A DNA stretch of 64,000 bases from Sternotherus odoratus (lineage: Eukaryota; Chordata; Testudines; Kinosternidae): positions 347,565 through 411,564 of the forward strand of contig JAVMKO010000197.1 of assembly GCA_032164245.1 (NCBI GenBank). The letters are read 5' to 3'. Each line of letters opens with the position of its first letter. The first letter of the stretch is position 1. The translations under genes were made by a program, and so were the position numbers. Of the stretch, positions 20,683 through 30,800 are shown piece by piece. The notes under the pieces are model-generated. The model searched no databases. It saw nothing but the letters and a program-made list of their open reading frames with translations, and was not told the DNA's origin.

Positions 20683-21640
20683 ATACAGATACAACGACAC
20701 AGGATGTTTTCAGGGGAAAAGACAAGAATGTCACATTTATTATAACACAATTTGATTTATAAACAATAGCTAATATCTAATACCTTTGTATACACAACAC
20801 GTGCACACACACTAGATGTTCTGCAGCTGCTGTAGAGTTACCCGTCCTGAACGTAGCTTGAGTCCGTGGCTTGGGTTCGCAGCTTGGGATCGTAGCTTGT
20901 GGTGGCTAACTTGCCAAGAGAGCTGGGCACAAGGAGGGGTTGGGTCTCTGTCGGGCGCGCACCGATACCCCTTGATGTTGGCAGCAGAACGTTACCCAAA
21001 GTTTTCTATCTCGCCCATCCTTTTTATTGGCTTTTAGTCTGAATCCAGCATCTTTAGGTCTTGGTGTGTCACGCTGCCTCTGGGATCTGTGTGATTGATT
21101 ACCCGTCAATTGCAGACCTGACTTTCAGCCTTGGACCTGGCTTCCATGTTCCTTCAATTGGACCTTTGTTCTTTTCTCTTAAGGCTGGACTCCTCTTACT
21201 TTGTTAAGGCTATTGGCTGCATCTTCAGCGTTGGTGTTCACACTTTTTCATCAGGAGGGGCTGGAGGTTGATTTCATCATCCATGCATACCTCATTCACA
21301 CATTTAAATTAATTAGTTTACATCAGGGTTTTGCAGAAAGGTTTTACTTTCTTGACGTTTACAGCAAGGTTTACAAAATGGAGTGAGCATTTTAAAATGG
21401 AGTTTAAGACAAGTTAAATGGAGTTTGAGTTACAATATGGACAAGTGTAAGAAATGGCAGATGGTGAACAATAGTTACTATAGAATGGTAAATAGTGAGC
21501 AGACGTTACAATGAAACAGTGCAAGTTTAAATCCTTTAAGTAGCAATTGGATTGAAAGTGAAATTTAGAAAGGCAGCCACCTGAACAGCTGTGAACATGA
21601 ACAATTTACAAACAATTTCATTGATCAGTTCTACAAAAGC
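20683..21640 (-). mobile_element. Insertion of unknown class, LTR-like
   Basis: In the paralogues at 8480-8520 and 55800-55820 the tRNA-iMet lies within about 20 nt of the sequence that ends at 20682. Here about 950 bp intervene. The insert begins TGTTATACAGATACAACGAC and on the minus strand holds a CCAATAAAAAGG word. It looks LTR-like, but I could not see a duplication. No coding region is present. Confidence 0.4.
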
Positions 21641-21651
21641 CCCACATCACC

Positions 21652-21723
21652 AGCAGGGTGGCGCAGCGGAAGTGTGCTGGGCCCATAACCCAGAGGTCGA
21701 TGGATCGAAACCATCCTCTGCTA
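21652..21723 (+). tRNA. Initiator tRNA-Met(CAT)
   Basis: The 72-nt sequence has GGTGGCGCAGCGGAAGTGTG, anticodon arm CTGGG-CCCATAA-CCCAG with the initiator GGG/CCC pairs, and initiator-type T arm GATGGATCGAAACCATC. The acceptor pairs apart from a G-T. TTTT follows at 21731. Four diverged relatives (8411, 13237, 52134, 55726) are pseudogenes, so this is the only intact initiator copy here. Confidence 0.96.
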
Positions 21724-22560
21724 GTTTGTGTTTTCTACGTATAGCCCTGGAAATAATTCCACCTGCCTTTATTTGCTCCACATTGAAAAGAGGAGCAAAT
21801 TCTCTCTCTGTTTACACTTCAAGGGGGATGCAGAGCCGCATCTTGCGCACCTCCACCTAGGAGCCAGACCTCCATCTAGGAGTCACCTGAGGTAACCTCA
21901 AGTCTCTGCCCCCTCTCCCCAGGTCCTTTGCGGTTCCCCAGGGCCCAGCATGGAGCTGCTGTCCCTGCAGGGTCCCTGGGAGTCACAAAGGGGTGATGTG
22001 AGGTTACTGCCCCATCTGTCCTGGGGTGGGGGACTTGAGCCCCTGGAACAGCCCTGTGGGGACTCAGCCCAGTGGGGAATTCACTGTCTGTGGAAAAGCT
22101 CTTCTAGGCACTGGGATTCCCAGCTACATTCAAGTGGCATGAAGGAGAAGAAACAGTTAATGCTTTAGAACAGTTTGGGGGGAGCTGGATGAGATTAGAA
22201 GGTGACAGACAAGCACCTTTAAGAGGAGGCAGCCGTCCCTGTCAAAAAAATCATCTCCCGTCTCCACTTGAGTGACAGCCTCAATTGTTCCTTATCCAGA
22301 CAGAGCCCCAGGATTGGAATCAGCAGCAGCAGTAAATCCCAGGCTTTGGCAGGCTCCTGGTCCCTTTACGTGCAGGGTTCACTGTTTTGCTGAAAGGACA
22401 GTGGTACCTCTACCCACCACAAGTCCCTCATTTCCGGCTCCCCAGCAGGGGAAAGCAGCGTAGGCTTGTGTACCAAGTTGACCCACATGAGCTTTCTTTC
22501 TTCTCTTGCTCTATCTCAGCAAGGGGAGGGAAAAGAAGCTCTCGTCACACTGGAGTCACA
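21724..22560. other. Spacer with inverted paralogy to 3590-3810 and 45700-45850
   Basis: 21900-22170 is the inverted copy of 3590-3810. 22330-22450 keeps AATCCCAGGCTTTGGCAGG, the 3' end of a tRNA-Phe like 45649-45721, but the rest of that tRNA is gone. No functional gene was seen. Confidence 0.55.
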
Positions 22561-22571
22561 AGGGGGACATA

Positions 22572-22630
22572 GGTTTGATTTCCTGAGTGCGGGCTCCAGA
22601 CCTTTGCTCTACCAGCTGACCTAGAGAAGG
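22572..22630 (-). pseudogene. tRNA-Tyr-like remnant, copy 1
   Basis: The minus strand starts CCTTCTCTAGGTCAGCTGGT followed by AGAGC, matching the 5' half of tRNA-Tyr. The anticodon arm and intron region are deleted or scrambled and the B box is degenerate. The paralogue is at 48640-48694. Confidence 0.5.
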
Positions 22631-22661
22631 GCTGTCACCACTTTCTCCAGAATCCAAGGGA

Positions 22662-22734
22662 GTTTTTGTAGCGTAGTGGTTACCACATTTGCCTACAACG
22701 CCAAAGGACCCTCGTTCAAACCCAGGCAGAAACA
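22662..22734 (+). tRNA. Val-type tRNA with anticodon ACA
   Basis: The 73-nt cloverleaf is plainly a tRNA-Val(AAC) derivative: GTTTTTGTAGCGTAGTGGTT with a fully paired acceptor GTTTTTG/CAGAAAC. The anticodon arm is TTTGC-CTACAAC-GCCAA, so positions 34-36 read ACA, nominally a Cys codon reader. The T stem has one mismatch. TTTACTTTT follows. The paralogue at 48795-48867 has the normal AAC. It may be a pseudogene, but the fold is good. Confidence 0.75.
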
Positions 22735-23660
22735 ACATTTACTTTTCCCAGCTCCCCTTTCTGTCCAGCAAGGAGCTCCTCTCTCTGCCACTGGCCTGTC
22801 CCTGGATCATCCCAACTCCTGCATGAGAGAGGGGGTGACATCAGTGGAGAAAGCACCCTGGAATCAGCCCGGGGAAGCTGCAGCACTTAGGCCAATCGCC
22901 TTTTGGACCAATGGAGTCGATGCCTATGCTTGTGGTTTGTCCTCCTCTGCCCTTGGAGCTTGGCCTTCACAGGCCGACTCTTCCTGCTGGCCTCCATTAC
23001 ATGACTTGCCAAAGGAGGAAGTGAGGTGGGAATGGGACAAAAGAGGAAAGTCCTGCTGAGGAAGGCAGGGCAGAAGCTGTGGGGATAATAGGGCACCATT
23101 CATTCTGCCAAAGCCTGGGGAGCTGTGGGTGGCTGCTGGGAGGTAGAATCCTGTGCCTGCCTCTTGGCTTCCCAGGATGGCTACTTGCAGTCCAGGAGGA
23201 GAAGGGGGTCCAGGATGGATGGAAGACTTGCAAAGCTGAGCACTGAGTGACCTGGGCTAGTGCTCTTTTGTGGCCAAGCTGGGTGTGGGCAGCGAGATTC
23301 ACTTCTCCTTAGTGGCCTAACAGGGGGCTTATAATCGTTCCTTATCCAGGCAGAGCCCCAGGATTGGAATCAGCAGCAGAAACATCTGTACACAGCAGGA
23401 ACCAACACTAAACATGCTTTCAAAGGAGCTGCCTCCTTCCTTCCGGGGTAGGATTTGTCATCATGGTAAATGATTTTCAGTTCCCTTCTCTGAGGGCAGG
23501 GATGGGGTTGGCGTCACCTCAAGCTGCGATGTGGAGCTCATGTCTTCCTGGGAACCAGCCTCTGCTCCCAGCTGACAGGCTGCCTCCAGCCAGCTCCTTA
23601 GCTCTGTTGGAGTGAGTCATATGTCAAAGATAAGTGGCACATAGGAGAAATGTTTCATTA
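22735..23660. repeat. Val-block flank and Gly-block head
   Basis: 22740-23300 is paralogous to 48870-49420 (for example GGCCTGTCCCTGG and AAAGGAGGAAGTGAGGTGGG). From about 23330 the Gly block begins, paralogous to 38800-39100. No gene was recognised. Confidence 0.65.
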
Positions 23661-23663
23661 CAT

Positions 23664-23735
23664 GCATTGGTGGTATAGTGGTGAACATAGCTCTCTCCCA
23701 AGCAGTTGAACTGGGTTCAATTCCCAGCCCATGCA
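23664..23735 (+). tRNA. Gly-type tRNA with anticodon CCC
   Basis: The 72-nt sequence GCATTGGTGGTATAGTGGTG has the same frame as the Gly(TCC) paralogues but reads CTCCCAA in the loop (CCC, still a Gly anticodon). The anticodon stem has one C-C mismatch and the acceptor one T-C mismatch. TTTTT follows at about 23742. Confidence 0.75.
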
Positions 23736-23992
23736 GTGTGCACTTTTTGTGAGCAGGGATGGGTGTAATTTTAGTCACATTGTATCAGTTTATCAATGAC
23801 AACAGAGAATGAATGTTCTGAATCCCAGCAGGTCGTTCAACACCCAGCAGAGGAAGAAAGTGGGGGACTGTAGAGTGAGCTCTTGGTTTTATCCTCTTGT
23901 TACAGTGTTCAGTTTTTTTTTTTAATTTTTCCTTTATTTCCCTCTCCCTTTTAGACTCAGAGCCTTTACGGTCAGAAGGGACCAGCGTGATC
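23736..23992 (-). repeat. CR1-like 3' end of block Gly-2
   Basis: TAGACTCAGAGCCTTTACGG followed by GGGACCAGCGTGATCATC is the complement of the CR1-like end at 1808-1870. It continues at 25812 after the inserted element. Confidence 0.65.
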
Positions 23993-24000
23993 ATCTAATC

Positions 24001-25811
24001 CAGGGGTCTCCAAACTTTTCAGCCCGAGGGCCGCATTAGCTATCAAATAGCAGTTCGGGGGCCGACAACACACTCGAGGTCCAAATAAAAAAGAATCAAA
24101 ACATGGATGTTGTTTTTTATTATTTATTTAATATTATTTTATTCAGTTATTATTTAATAACACATTGATACACTACACATGAACACCTGTTCACTACACA
24201 TGAACACTACACATGAACACCTGTTCACCACACATGAACACTACACATGAACACCTGTTCACTACACATGAACACCTGTTCACTACACATGAACACTACA
24301 CATGAACACCTGTTCACTACACATGAACACTACACATGAACACTACACATGAACACCTGTTCACTACACATGAACATTACACATGAGCACTACACATGAA
24401 CACTACACATGAACACCTGTTCACTACACATGAACACTACACATGAACACCTGTTCACTACACATGAACACTACACATGAACACTACACATGAACACCTG
24501 TTCACTACACATGAGCACTACACATGAACACTACACATGAACACCTGTTCACTTCACATGAACATTACACATGAACACTACACATGAACACTACACATGA
24601 ACACCTGTTCACTACACATGAACACTACACATGAACACTACACATGAACACCTGTTCACTACACATGAACATTACACATGAACACTACACATTAACCCCC
24701 CAACTGACCCACCCAGCCAGGTCTCTCCCCCCAAAACCTCCTTTCCTCCAAACCCCCCCCCAAATGACCCACCCAGCCAGGTCTCTCACCCCAAAACCTC
24801 CTTCCCTCCCACCCACCCCCCCAACTGACCCACCCAGCCCGGTCTCTCACCCCAAAACCTCCTTCCCTCCTACCCACCCCCCAACTGACCCACCCAGCCC
24901 GGTCTCTCACCCCAAAACCTCCTTTCCTCCAACCCCCCCCCAAATGACCCACCCAGCCAGGTCTCTCACCCCAAAACCTCCTTCCCTCCCACCCACCCCC
25001 AACTGACCCACCCAGCCCGGTCTCTCACCCCAAAACCTCCTTTCCTCCAACCCCCCCCCCCAACTGACCCACCCAGCCAGGTCTCTCACCCCAAAACCTC
25101 CTTTCCTCCAACCCCCCCCAAATGACCCACCCAGCCAGGTCTCTCACCCCAAAACCTCCTTTCCTCCAACCCCACCCCCAATGACCCACCCAGCCAGGTC
25201 TCTCACCCCAAAACCTCCTTTCCTCCAACCCCCCCCAAATGACCCACGCAGCCAGGTCTCTCACCCCAAAACCTCCTTCCCTCCCACCCACCCCCCAACT
25301 GACCCACCCAGCCCGGTCTCTCCCCGCCCCCAACTGACCCGCTCAACCCGGTCTCTCCCCACAGACCGGTTCGCCGCCTGGCAGTGGGTGGCTTCTTGTT
25401 TCGCCCCCTGTAACTGCGTGGCGGTGCGGCGCGTCCCGGCCCCAGCTCTGAGCCGTCCCTGGCCGCCGGCGGCAGCCGACCACGCGGCGCGTCCCGGCCG
25501 GCGGCGGCAGCCGAGCACGCGGCGCGTCCCGGCCCCGGGGCGGCAGCCGAGCACGCGGCGGGTCCCGGCCCCGCGGCGGCAGCCGAGCACGCGGCGGGTC
25601 CCGGCCCCACGGCGGCAGCCGAGCACGCGGTGGGTCCCGGCCCCACGGCTGGCGGCCCGCGCGGCGCTTCCAGGCCCCAGCGCGGAGCCGTCCCAGCGAA
25701 AAGCTCAAAAGAGCCAAAAATTCCCTAAATTGCCAAAAAGATCTCCACGGGCCGGATGAGAGGGCCTCGCGGGCCGCATCCGGCCCGCGGGCCGTAGTTT
25801 GGAGACCCCTG
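24001..25811 (+). mobile_element. Composite hAT-type MITE with three internal tandem arrays, copy 1
   Basis: The TIRs are CAGGGGTCTCCAAAC and GTTTGGAGACCCCTG, perfect over 15 bp. The 8-bp duplication ATCTAATC is perfect (23993-24000 and 25812-25819). The two paralogous blocks (near 1815 and 39440) have an empty site. The order inside is: subterminal GGGCCGCATTAGCTATC; AT-rich segment; 13-bp ACTACACATGAAC array with GAACACCTGTTC spacers (about 24165-24693); a roughly 50-55-bp GTCTCTCACCCCAAAACCTC array (about 24694-25335); a GC-rich region with 36-bp units (about 25495-25650); subterminal GGGCCGCATCCGGCCCGC. No transposase is present. Confidence 0.9.
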
Positions 25812-25952
25812 ATCTAATCCGACCTCCTGCAGCTTACAGGCCAAAAGACCCCACCCATTCCTGGAATAGATCCCCTAATATCTGCTTGAGTTACTGGTGT
25901 CCTCAAATCATGGTTTAAAGATGTCAAGTTGCAGAGAATTCACCATTTACAG
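25812..25952 (-). repeat. CR1-like 3' region of block Gly-2, resumed
   Basis: It continues the CR1-like sequence interrupted at 24000 (CCGACCTCCTGCAGC, then GGAATAGATCCCCTAATATC), in the same orientation as 39440-39577. Confidence 0.65.
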
Positions 25953-26190
25953 CAGAGGTCTGCAAACTTTCCCCCGCAGCCCCTTTCCACAGAGGGAAAA
26001 GTCTGGCAGCCGCCGGGCGGGTATGTTCGCCAAAATGCCGCTGCAAAAATCAGAAGCTGCCGGCGGTGGCCCACCCAGAAGTTTGGCGGTCTCCCGGGCG
26101 GTCTCAGTGGTGGTGCTGGGGTCTCATGCAGCCCCATGGGGTGGTCTCGCACACCTCTGGGGGGGTGCTCACCTGTTTGACGACCCACTG
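25953..26190 (-). mobile_element. hAT-like MITE B, copy 2
   Basis: It runs from CAGAGGTCTGCAAACTTTC to TTTGACGACCCACTG, flanked by ATTTACAG and ATTTACAC. It lies at the same site, in the complementary orientation, as 873-1084, so it is a duplicated copy of one insertion, not a new one. Confidence 0.7.
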
Positions 26191-26239
26191 ATTTACACTA
26201 ATTTAAACCTGCAAGTGACACATGTGCCATGACGTAGAG

Positions 26240-27276
26240 CAGGGGTGGGAACCTTTTTTCTGCCAAGGGCCATTTGGACCTTTATAATGTCATTCGTGGG
26301 CCGCTCCCCCCCCCCCCGAGGAAGCCCAGGCTGGCAATGGGAGCTGAGACCCCAGCTGGCAAGGGGCCAGCGGGGGAAACCCCAAAGCAGTGGCAGGCGG
26401 AGTGCTTAGCCCTGCACTGCTTTGGGGTTTCCCCCGCTGGCCCCTTACCAGCCGGGGTCCTGCTGCCTGCCCCAGTCAGCTCCTGCTGTCAGCCTGGGTG
26501 TAGGGGGTGACCTTCCTTTACCCCCACCCAGCCTCCCCCCATCTAACCGCCTTTCCTCCCCCACCCCTGCCTGGCCCGGCCCATCCCATGCAACCTAACC
26601 TCCTCCTCTCTCCCAACCCAGCTTCCTGCCCCCATGCCTGACCCACCCAGCCCAGCCTCCCCCACCAAACCTCCTTCCCTCCCGCACCCACCCCATCCAG
26701 CCTAGTCTCCTGGACCCCCTCCCCGCCCACCCAGCCTGGCCTTCCCCCCCACCCCCTTGCCTGCCCCCCAGCCCAGCCTCCCCCCCATACCACACCCCAT
26801 TGACTGTCAGCTCCCTGTGGCTCCTCCTTAACCCACCGGGCTAATGGTTTCCACGCTGCACTGGCGACTCCCCCAGGCGCTTCCCGGCCCCTTCGCCGAG
26901 CGCGGAGCCGCCCCCGCCTGCCGGCCCGCTTGCATCCCTGGCCGGTGGCTCCCCCAGGTGCTTCCGGCCTCTTTGCCGAGCGCGGAGCTGCCCCGGTCCA
27001 CCAGGCGGGGGCAGCTCCGCATTCTGAGAACGAGGCGGGAAGTGCCTGGGGGAGCCGCCCTCGCCTGCTGGCCCGCTTGCGTCCCTGGCCGGCGGCTCCC
27101 CCAAGCGCTTTGGCCCCTTCGCCGAGCGTGGAGCTGCCCTGCGCCACCAGGCGGGGGCGGCTCCGCGTTCGGCAAAGGAGCCGGGAAGCGCCTGGGGGAG
27201 CCGCCGGCCAGGGACGTGCACGGGAAGGCTTTGGCAGGCTGTATAAGGCCCGCAGGCTGGAGGTTCCCCACCCCTG
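26240..27276. mobile_element. hAT-like MITE D, 1037 bp, with internal inverted repeats
   Basis: The ends are CAGGGGTGGGAACC and GGTTCCCCACCCCTG. The duplication is ACGTAGAG/ATGTAGAG (7 of 8). The paralogous positions near 825 and 40640 lack the insert. Inside, GGCCAGCGGGGGAAACCCCA (from 26365) is repeated inverted from about 26425, forming a roughly 40-bp-arm hairpin. 26850-27200 is a GC-rich array of CGAGCGCGGAGC-type units in both orientations. Long open frames on both strands (up to 281 codons) are composition artefacts. Confidence 0.8.
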
Positions 27277-27395
27277 ATGTAGAGGAAGGTGAAAAAATCC
27301 CCAGGGTCTCTGCCAATCTAATCCTGCGGAAAACTCCTTCCCAGCCCTAAGCATGGTGATCATTCAGTGGAACAGACGAACATAGTAGGGATTGA
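27277..27395 (-). repeat. CR1-like segment closing block Gly-2
   Basis: GGGTCTCTGCCAATCTAATC and the following text match 40670-40730 and the complement of 725-800. Confidence 0.6.
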
Positions 27396-27437
27396 TCTGA
27401 AAATATATTTCCATGAAAAAATGTAAATCAACTCCTA

Positions 27438-27509
27438 AGGGAGCACCTGGATTTGAACCAAGGACCTCTTGATCTGCAGTCAAATGCTCTACCACTGAGC
27501 TATACTCCC
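27438..27509 (-). tRNA. tRNA-Cys(GCA)
   Basis: The 72-nt minus-strand cloverleaf starts GGGAGTATAGCTCAGTGGTA, has anticodon arm TTTGA-CTGCAGA-TCAAG (GCA), and a T arm with GGTTCAAATCC. The acceptor pairs fully. A TTTTTT terminator lies about 17 nt on. It is a single copy here. Confidence 0.95.
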
Positions 27510-28005
27510 TGTGGCATTAAAACCATTGATCTTAAGGATTATGAAGGACACGCCTTACTTCACAACGCTCCTGTTACCCTCCCAGGCAGGGGTGCTTTAA
27601 AAATAGGGTTTTATTAAACATGATCTGCACAGGTAAGCACCACAACTTACACAATCCCAACACCAGCACAGTCTCACCACAGCACAACTACTACCGTACT
27701 TACCTGGGACCACATGCAGCTCCCCCACCCTGTGCAATTTAAACTCACCAGCATTTCTCCAAACCCTCAAAGGCCCAGGGCACACGGAAACAGATCCCAT
27801 TACTCCCCAGCACCTTCATTGAGGAACTCCCAAATAATGGCATCCTGACCAGAAACACAGAGCCACCAACTCTGATTTAGAAACACCGAGCTCCAGGGAG
27901 TGTAACTGAACTGGGGAAACTGGCGTTTCGGAAGAGGGAGCTCACGTTTAGATGAACTGGGATTTTGTTTTGTTTTTTACAATTTCTTATAACACTAAAT
28001 AATCC
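27510..28005. other. Intergenic, no gene recognised
   Basis: I see no RNA gene, repeat or coding signal in this stretch. Confidence 0.4.
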
Positions 28006-28320
28006 TTCATCATGATGCCAGTTTATGAAAAGGGCTCCGGAGGTGATCCCGGCAATGACAGGCCTGGAAGCCTGACTTCAGGGCCAGGCAAACTGGTTGA
28101 ACCTACAATAAAGAACAATCTTGTCAGACCCAGAGATGGCTGTAATTGTTGGGGAAGAGTCCCCCTGGTTTCAGTGACAGGAAATCAGGCCTCACCAATC
28201 TACTAGAGTTGTTGGAGGAGGCGACCAGCCTGTGGACAAGGGGGATCCAGGGGATTTAGATTTTCAGAAACCCTTGGACAAGGCCCCGGCCAAAAACTCT
28301 CAAGTAAAGTCAGCTGCCAT
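28006..28320 (+). mobile_element. CR1 LINE reverse-transcriptase fragment
   Basis: The frame reads MMPVYEKGSGGDPGNDRPGS then LTSGPGKLVEP, the start of the CR1 RT domain (canonically P.YKKG..DPGNYRPVSLTS). After a deletion, a shifted frame gives LLELLEEAT followed by FQKAFDK-like text. It is dead, with deletions and stops. Confidence 0.75.
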
Positions 28321-28655
28321 GGGGGATGCACCCTGAGCACGGTGGGTCAGAGCAGCCCCCGGTCCATGTCCCCTCCCCCCAGGATGCAGGGCCCAGGGCA
28401 GGGGCAGGGTCCGGGGCTTCCCAGAGTGGCCCAGGATACCCCTGGGCAGCTCTTTCCAAAACCCAGCTCCAGCTAAAGGCCAGGGGGCAGGGTCTTGGGG
28501 GAGGGGAGGAGAAAGAGATGGGGTCTTGGGAGAAGGGGAGCAGGAGGGCAGGACCACAAAGGGAAGGGGAGGAGCAGGGGGCAGAGTAAACATGCAGAGC
28601 CTTGTTTATGAACCTATGGTAGGTCCATAAACTATGAACCTCCACATTGTAGTGA
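28321..28655. other. GC-rich spacer
   Basis: No gene was recognised. A purine-rich run is at 28490-28580. Confidence 0.35.
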
Positions 28656-28660
28656 CCTGT

Positions 28661-28730
28661 ACACTCACTGCATTCCTAGGGCGTCTTGAGAATCCACACG
28701 GGGGAGACGCCCTAGGAATGCAGTGAGTGT
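28661..28730. repeat. Perfect 26-bp inverted repeat containing a C2H2 zinc-finger remnant
   Basis: Arms 28661-28686 and 28705-28730 are exact reverse complements with an 18-nt loop. On the + strand the loop and right arm read RIHTGETP, stop, ECSEC, the HTGEKPY-type linker and first Cys pair of a C2H2 zinc finger. The left arm is the same finger DNA inverted. It is a fold-back made from zinc-finger gene debris, not a functional exon. Confidence 0.8.
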
Positions 28731-28739
28731 TCGACATGT

Positions 28740-29110
28740 GACATGCAGCAAGGAGCAAATCACTGCCGTGGAACGCTGCTCTCCCCGCACGGCGAACACA
28801 GAGCAGGTTGGTGGAAGCTTCCTCACAATGGGGGAGGCCACCAGCATCTTAACTGTGACACCCCCATGACACCCCTTTCCCTAAGGTCCCTTCTCCATGA
28901 GGCACCAACCATACGATGTTCCTTCTCCCTGAGGCCCTGCCCCACCCTGTCCTCCCCAGGCAGGACCCACAGAATCCCTCTTCTCTCCAAAATGCCACCT
29001 TGTCCCCCCTCCATTGTTCATCCTCACAGCTGGTAAATAGTGCTGGGGCCATGGCCCTCTAACCCCCCCTATTCCAGGGCTCCTGACACTGAGCTAGAAA
29101 AGCAGTGGTG
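28740..29110. repeat. Spacer, inverted paralogue of 43380-43640
   Basis: CCCATGACACCCCTTTCCC and the following clauses recur, complemented, near 43560-43600. No gene was seen. Confidence 0.55.
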
Positions 29111-29114
29111 TGTG

Positions 29115-29118
<4 letters not shown>

Positions 29119-29188
<70 letters not shown>
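29119..29188. repeat. (AG)n microsatellite
   Basis: About 70 bp of uninterrupted AG dinucleotides, preceded by a short GTGTGTGT run. Confidence 0.97.
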
Positions 29189-29189
<1 letters not shown>

Positions 29190-29190
<1 letters not shown>

Positions 29191-30575
29191 CTGTGCTGAG
29201 CCAGTGAGGGAAGTGGGGGCTGATGTCAGGGCTGTCCCCCTCCCCCTGCCTCAGGACTGGTTGCTCCCAGCAGCTGCCTGAACACAGAGACAGTGTGCTG
29301 ACACACTCACTCTTCCACAACACACACATTCCCCCAACACACACACTTTCTGCTCTGACACACACTTCAGTTGAAAAGCAGCTAAAAAGAAGCTGAAGAA
29401 GCCAGGCAGAGAAGACACTTTAATTAAGGTCACTTCCCAGCACAGATTTTTCCACTGGGGTAGCAGAAGCAGCTAAGCCTGGTGTCCCTGATTACAATGG
29501 AGGCTGCAGGATCTGACACAGGAACCTGAACCCCAATATTCTGAGCGGAGAGGAACAGGGCGTTTGAGCAGCTTTCCCTCCTTTAGCTCTCCAGGAAAAG
29601 CAGCTAATGAGAGCCCCTCCTCACTCCCCTGAAACTCTCTCTTCTCCATTCCCTGACACCCCCTCCCCCCACACCACAGGGGAACTCCCGCCGAGCCCCG
29701 GTCTTTGTCCCCCCCTTTCCTTGCATGTGTTTCTGGATGGCGCACAAATCCCACCCCCCCAAGCCCAATTAGGGCCCAGCTTGCCCTTATAAGAGGGCGA
29801 AGGGCCAGAGCTGGAGAAGTCTCACTCTAGCCCTGGAGTGAGTGGGAAGGGGAGCCAGGTACCTGAAGTGGAGCAGTGCTGGGGAAGGGCAAGGGGAGCT
29901 GGGCAGCTCCATCCTGTAAACCCCCCAGGCTGCAGGCCTTGTGAAGGCTGATGAAATGTTACTGGGGCAGCAGAGGGGCCAACCAGGGATAGGCAAAGGC
30001 AGCAGGTCCTAACCCCTTGCCAATGATGAGTGGCCATGACAGACTGCAGCCTGCCCCAGTGAGCGGGGGCTGGATGATGACTGGCCGTAGCCACTGAGGC
30101 AGGGGGGGTTTAGAGGGCTGGGGAGTTATGCTGGGAGGGAGAACCCAGAATAAGGGGTTAATTCAGGGGCAGCACCCGAAGGTAAAGGGCACTGGGGTCC
30201 AGTAGGGACGGGTGTCACACTCCACATGCATGTTTGCTGATCTGCAAACAGTATAGGAGCATGCACTGGATTGAACAAAGAATCAGATCAGTCGCTCAGG
30301 ATAAATACCTTGGCTATTAGTCAAGTTAATCAGGGGTGCAGACCCTGGCTCTCATTGGTGGATTGACAAAAGACCAGAAGTTCAGTCAGAGTGGAAGTCA
30401 GATCATCCAAGAGAATAAACATCTGCGCTAAAAATGAGAAGAAAAAATTAGAATTAAAAATCCAGGGTATCTCAGCAGCAGATTTGGGAAACTGCTCAGA
30501 GACTCTGTGCATTCAGATAAAGTGATAAGGGGAAATTTATTTCTGAGGGGATCTGTGTAAAATGTTTGACTGAAT
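29190..30575. other. Intergenic, no gene recognised
   Basis: 29200-29400 is an inverted paralogue of 43080-43290 (ACACACACTTTCTGCTCTGA, TCAGTTGAAAAGCAGC). The rest shows no RNA or coding signal. Confidence 0.45.
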
Positions 30576-30579
30576 TAAG

Positions 30580-30800
30580 TCTCAGGGATTATCTACACTG
30601 GCAAGTTAAATCGCTCTAACTTGCTGGCTCAGGGGTGTGAAAAATCTCCTCCCTGACCACAGCAAGTTTGAGCACTTTGAAGCCCTAGTGTGGACAGGCT
30701 CCCAGTGCTCAGAACTAATCCCCTGGTCGAGGTCGATTATCAAGAGCACTGGCACCATGACAGCGCTTTGAACTGGGAAGTGTAGACAGAGCCTCAGTAG
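30580..30800. mobile_element. TIR element of the TGTCTACACT group
   Basis: The left end CAGGGATTATCTACACTGGC and the right end GGGAAGTGTAGACAGAGCC are inverted repeats with mismatches, about 220 bp apart. The inner text (GCTCAGGGGTGTGAAAAATC) is typical of a common turtle MITE as I recall it. The target-site duplication is unclear. Confidence 0.55.

Noticed and set aside
24165..24693. CRISPR-like array of short repeats
   Set aside because: Repeats are 13 bp and contiguous without unique spacers, in a vertebrate transposon.
24165..24693. Glucocorticoid/androgen response elements (GAACA..TGTTC)
   Set aside because: The half-sites are spaced by 2 bp rather than 3, so the match fails.
26518..27363. 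281-codon minus-strand frame
   Set aside because: It spans MITE D end to end and crosses its TIR and the flanking CR1-like DNA. GC-rich composition explains it.
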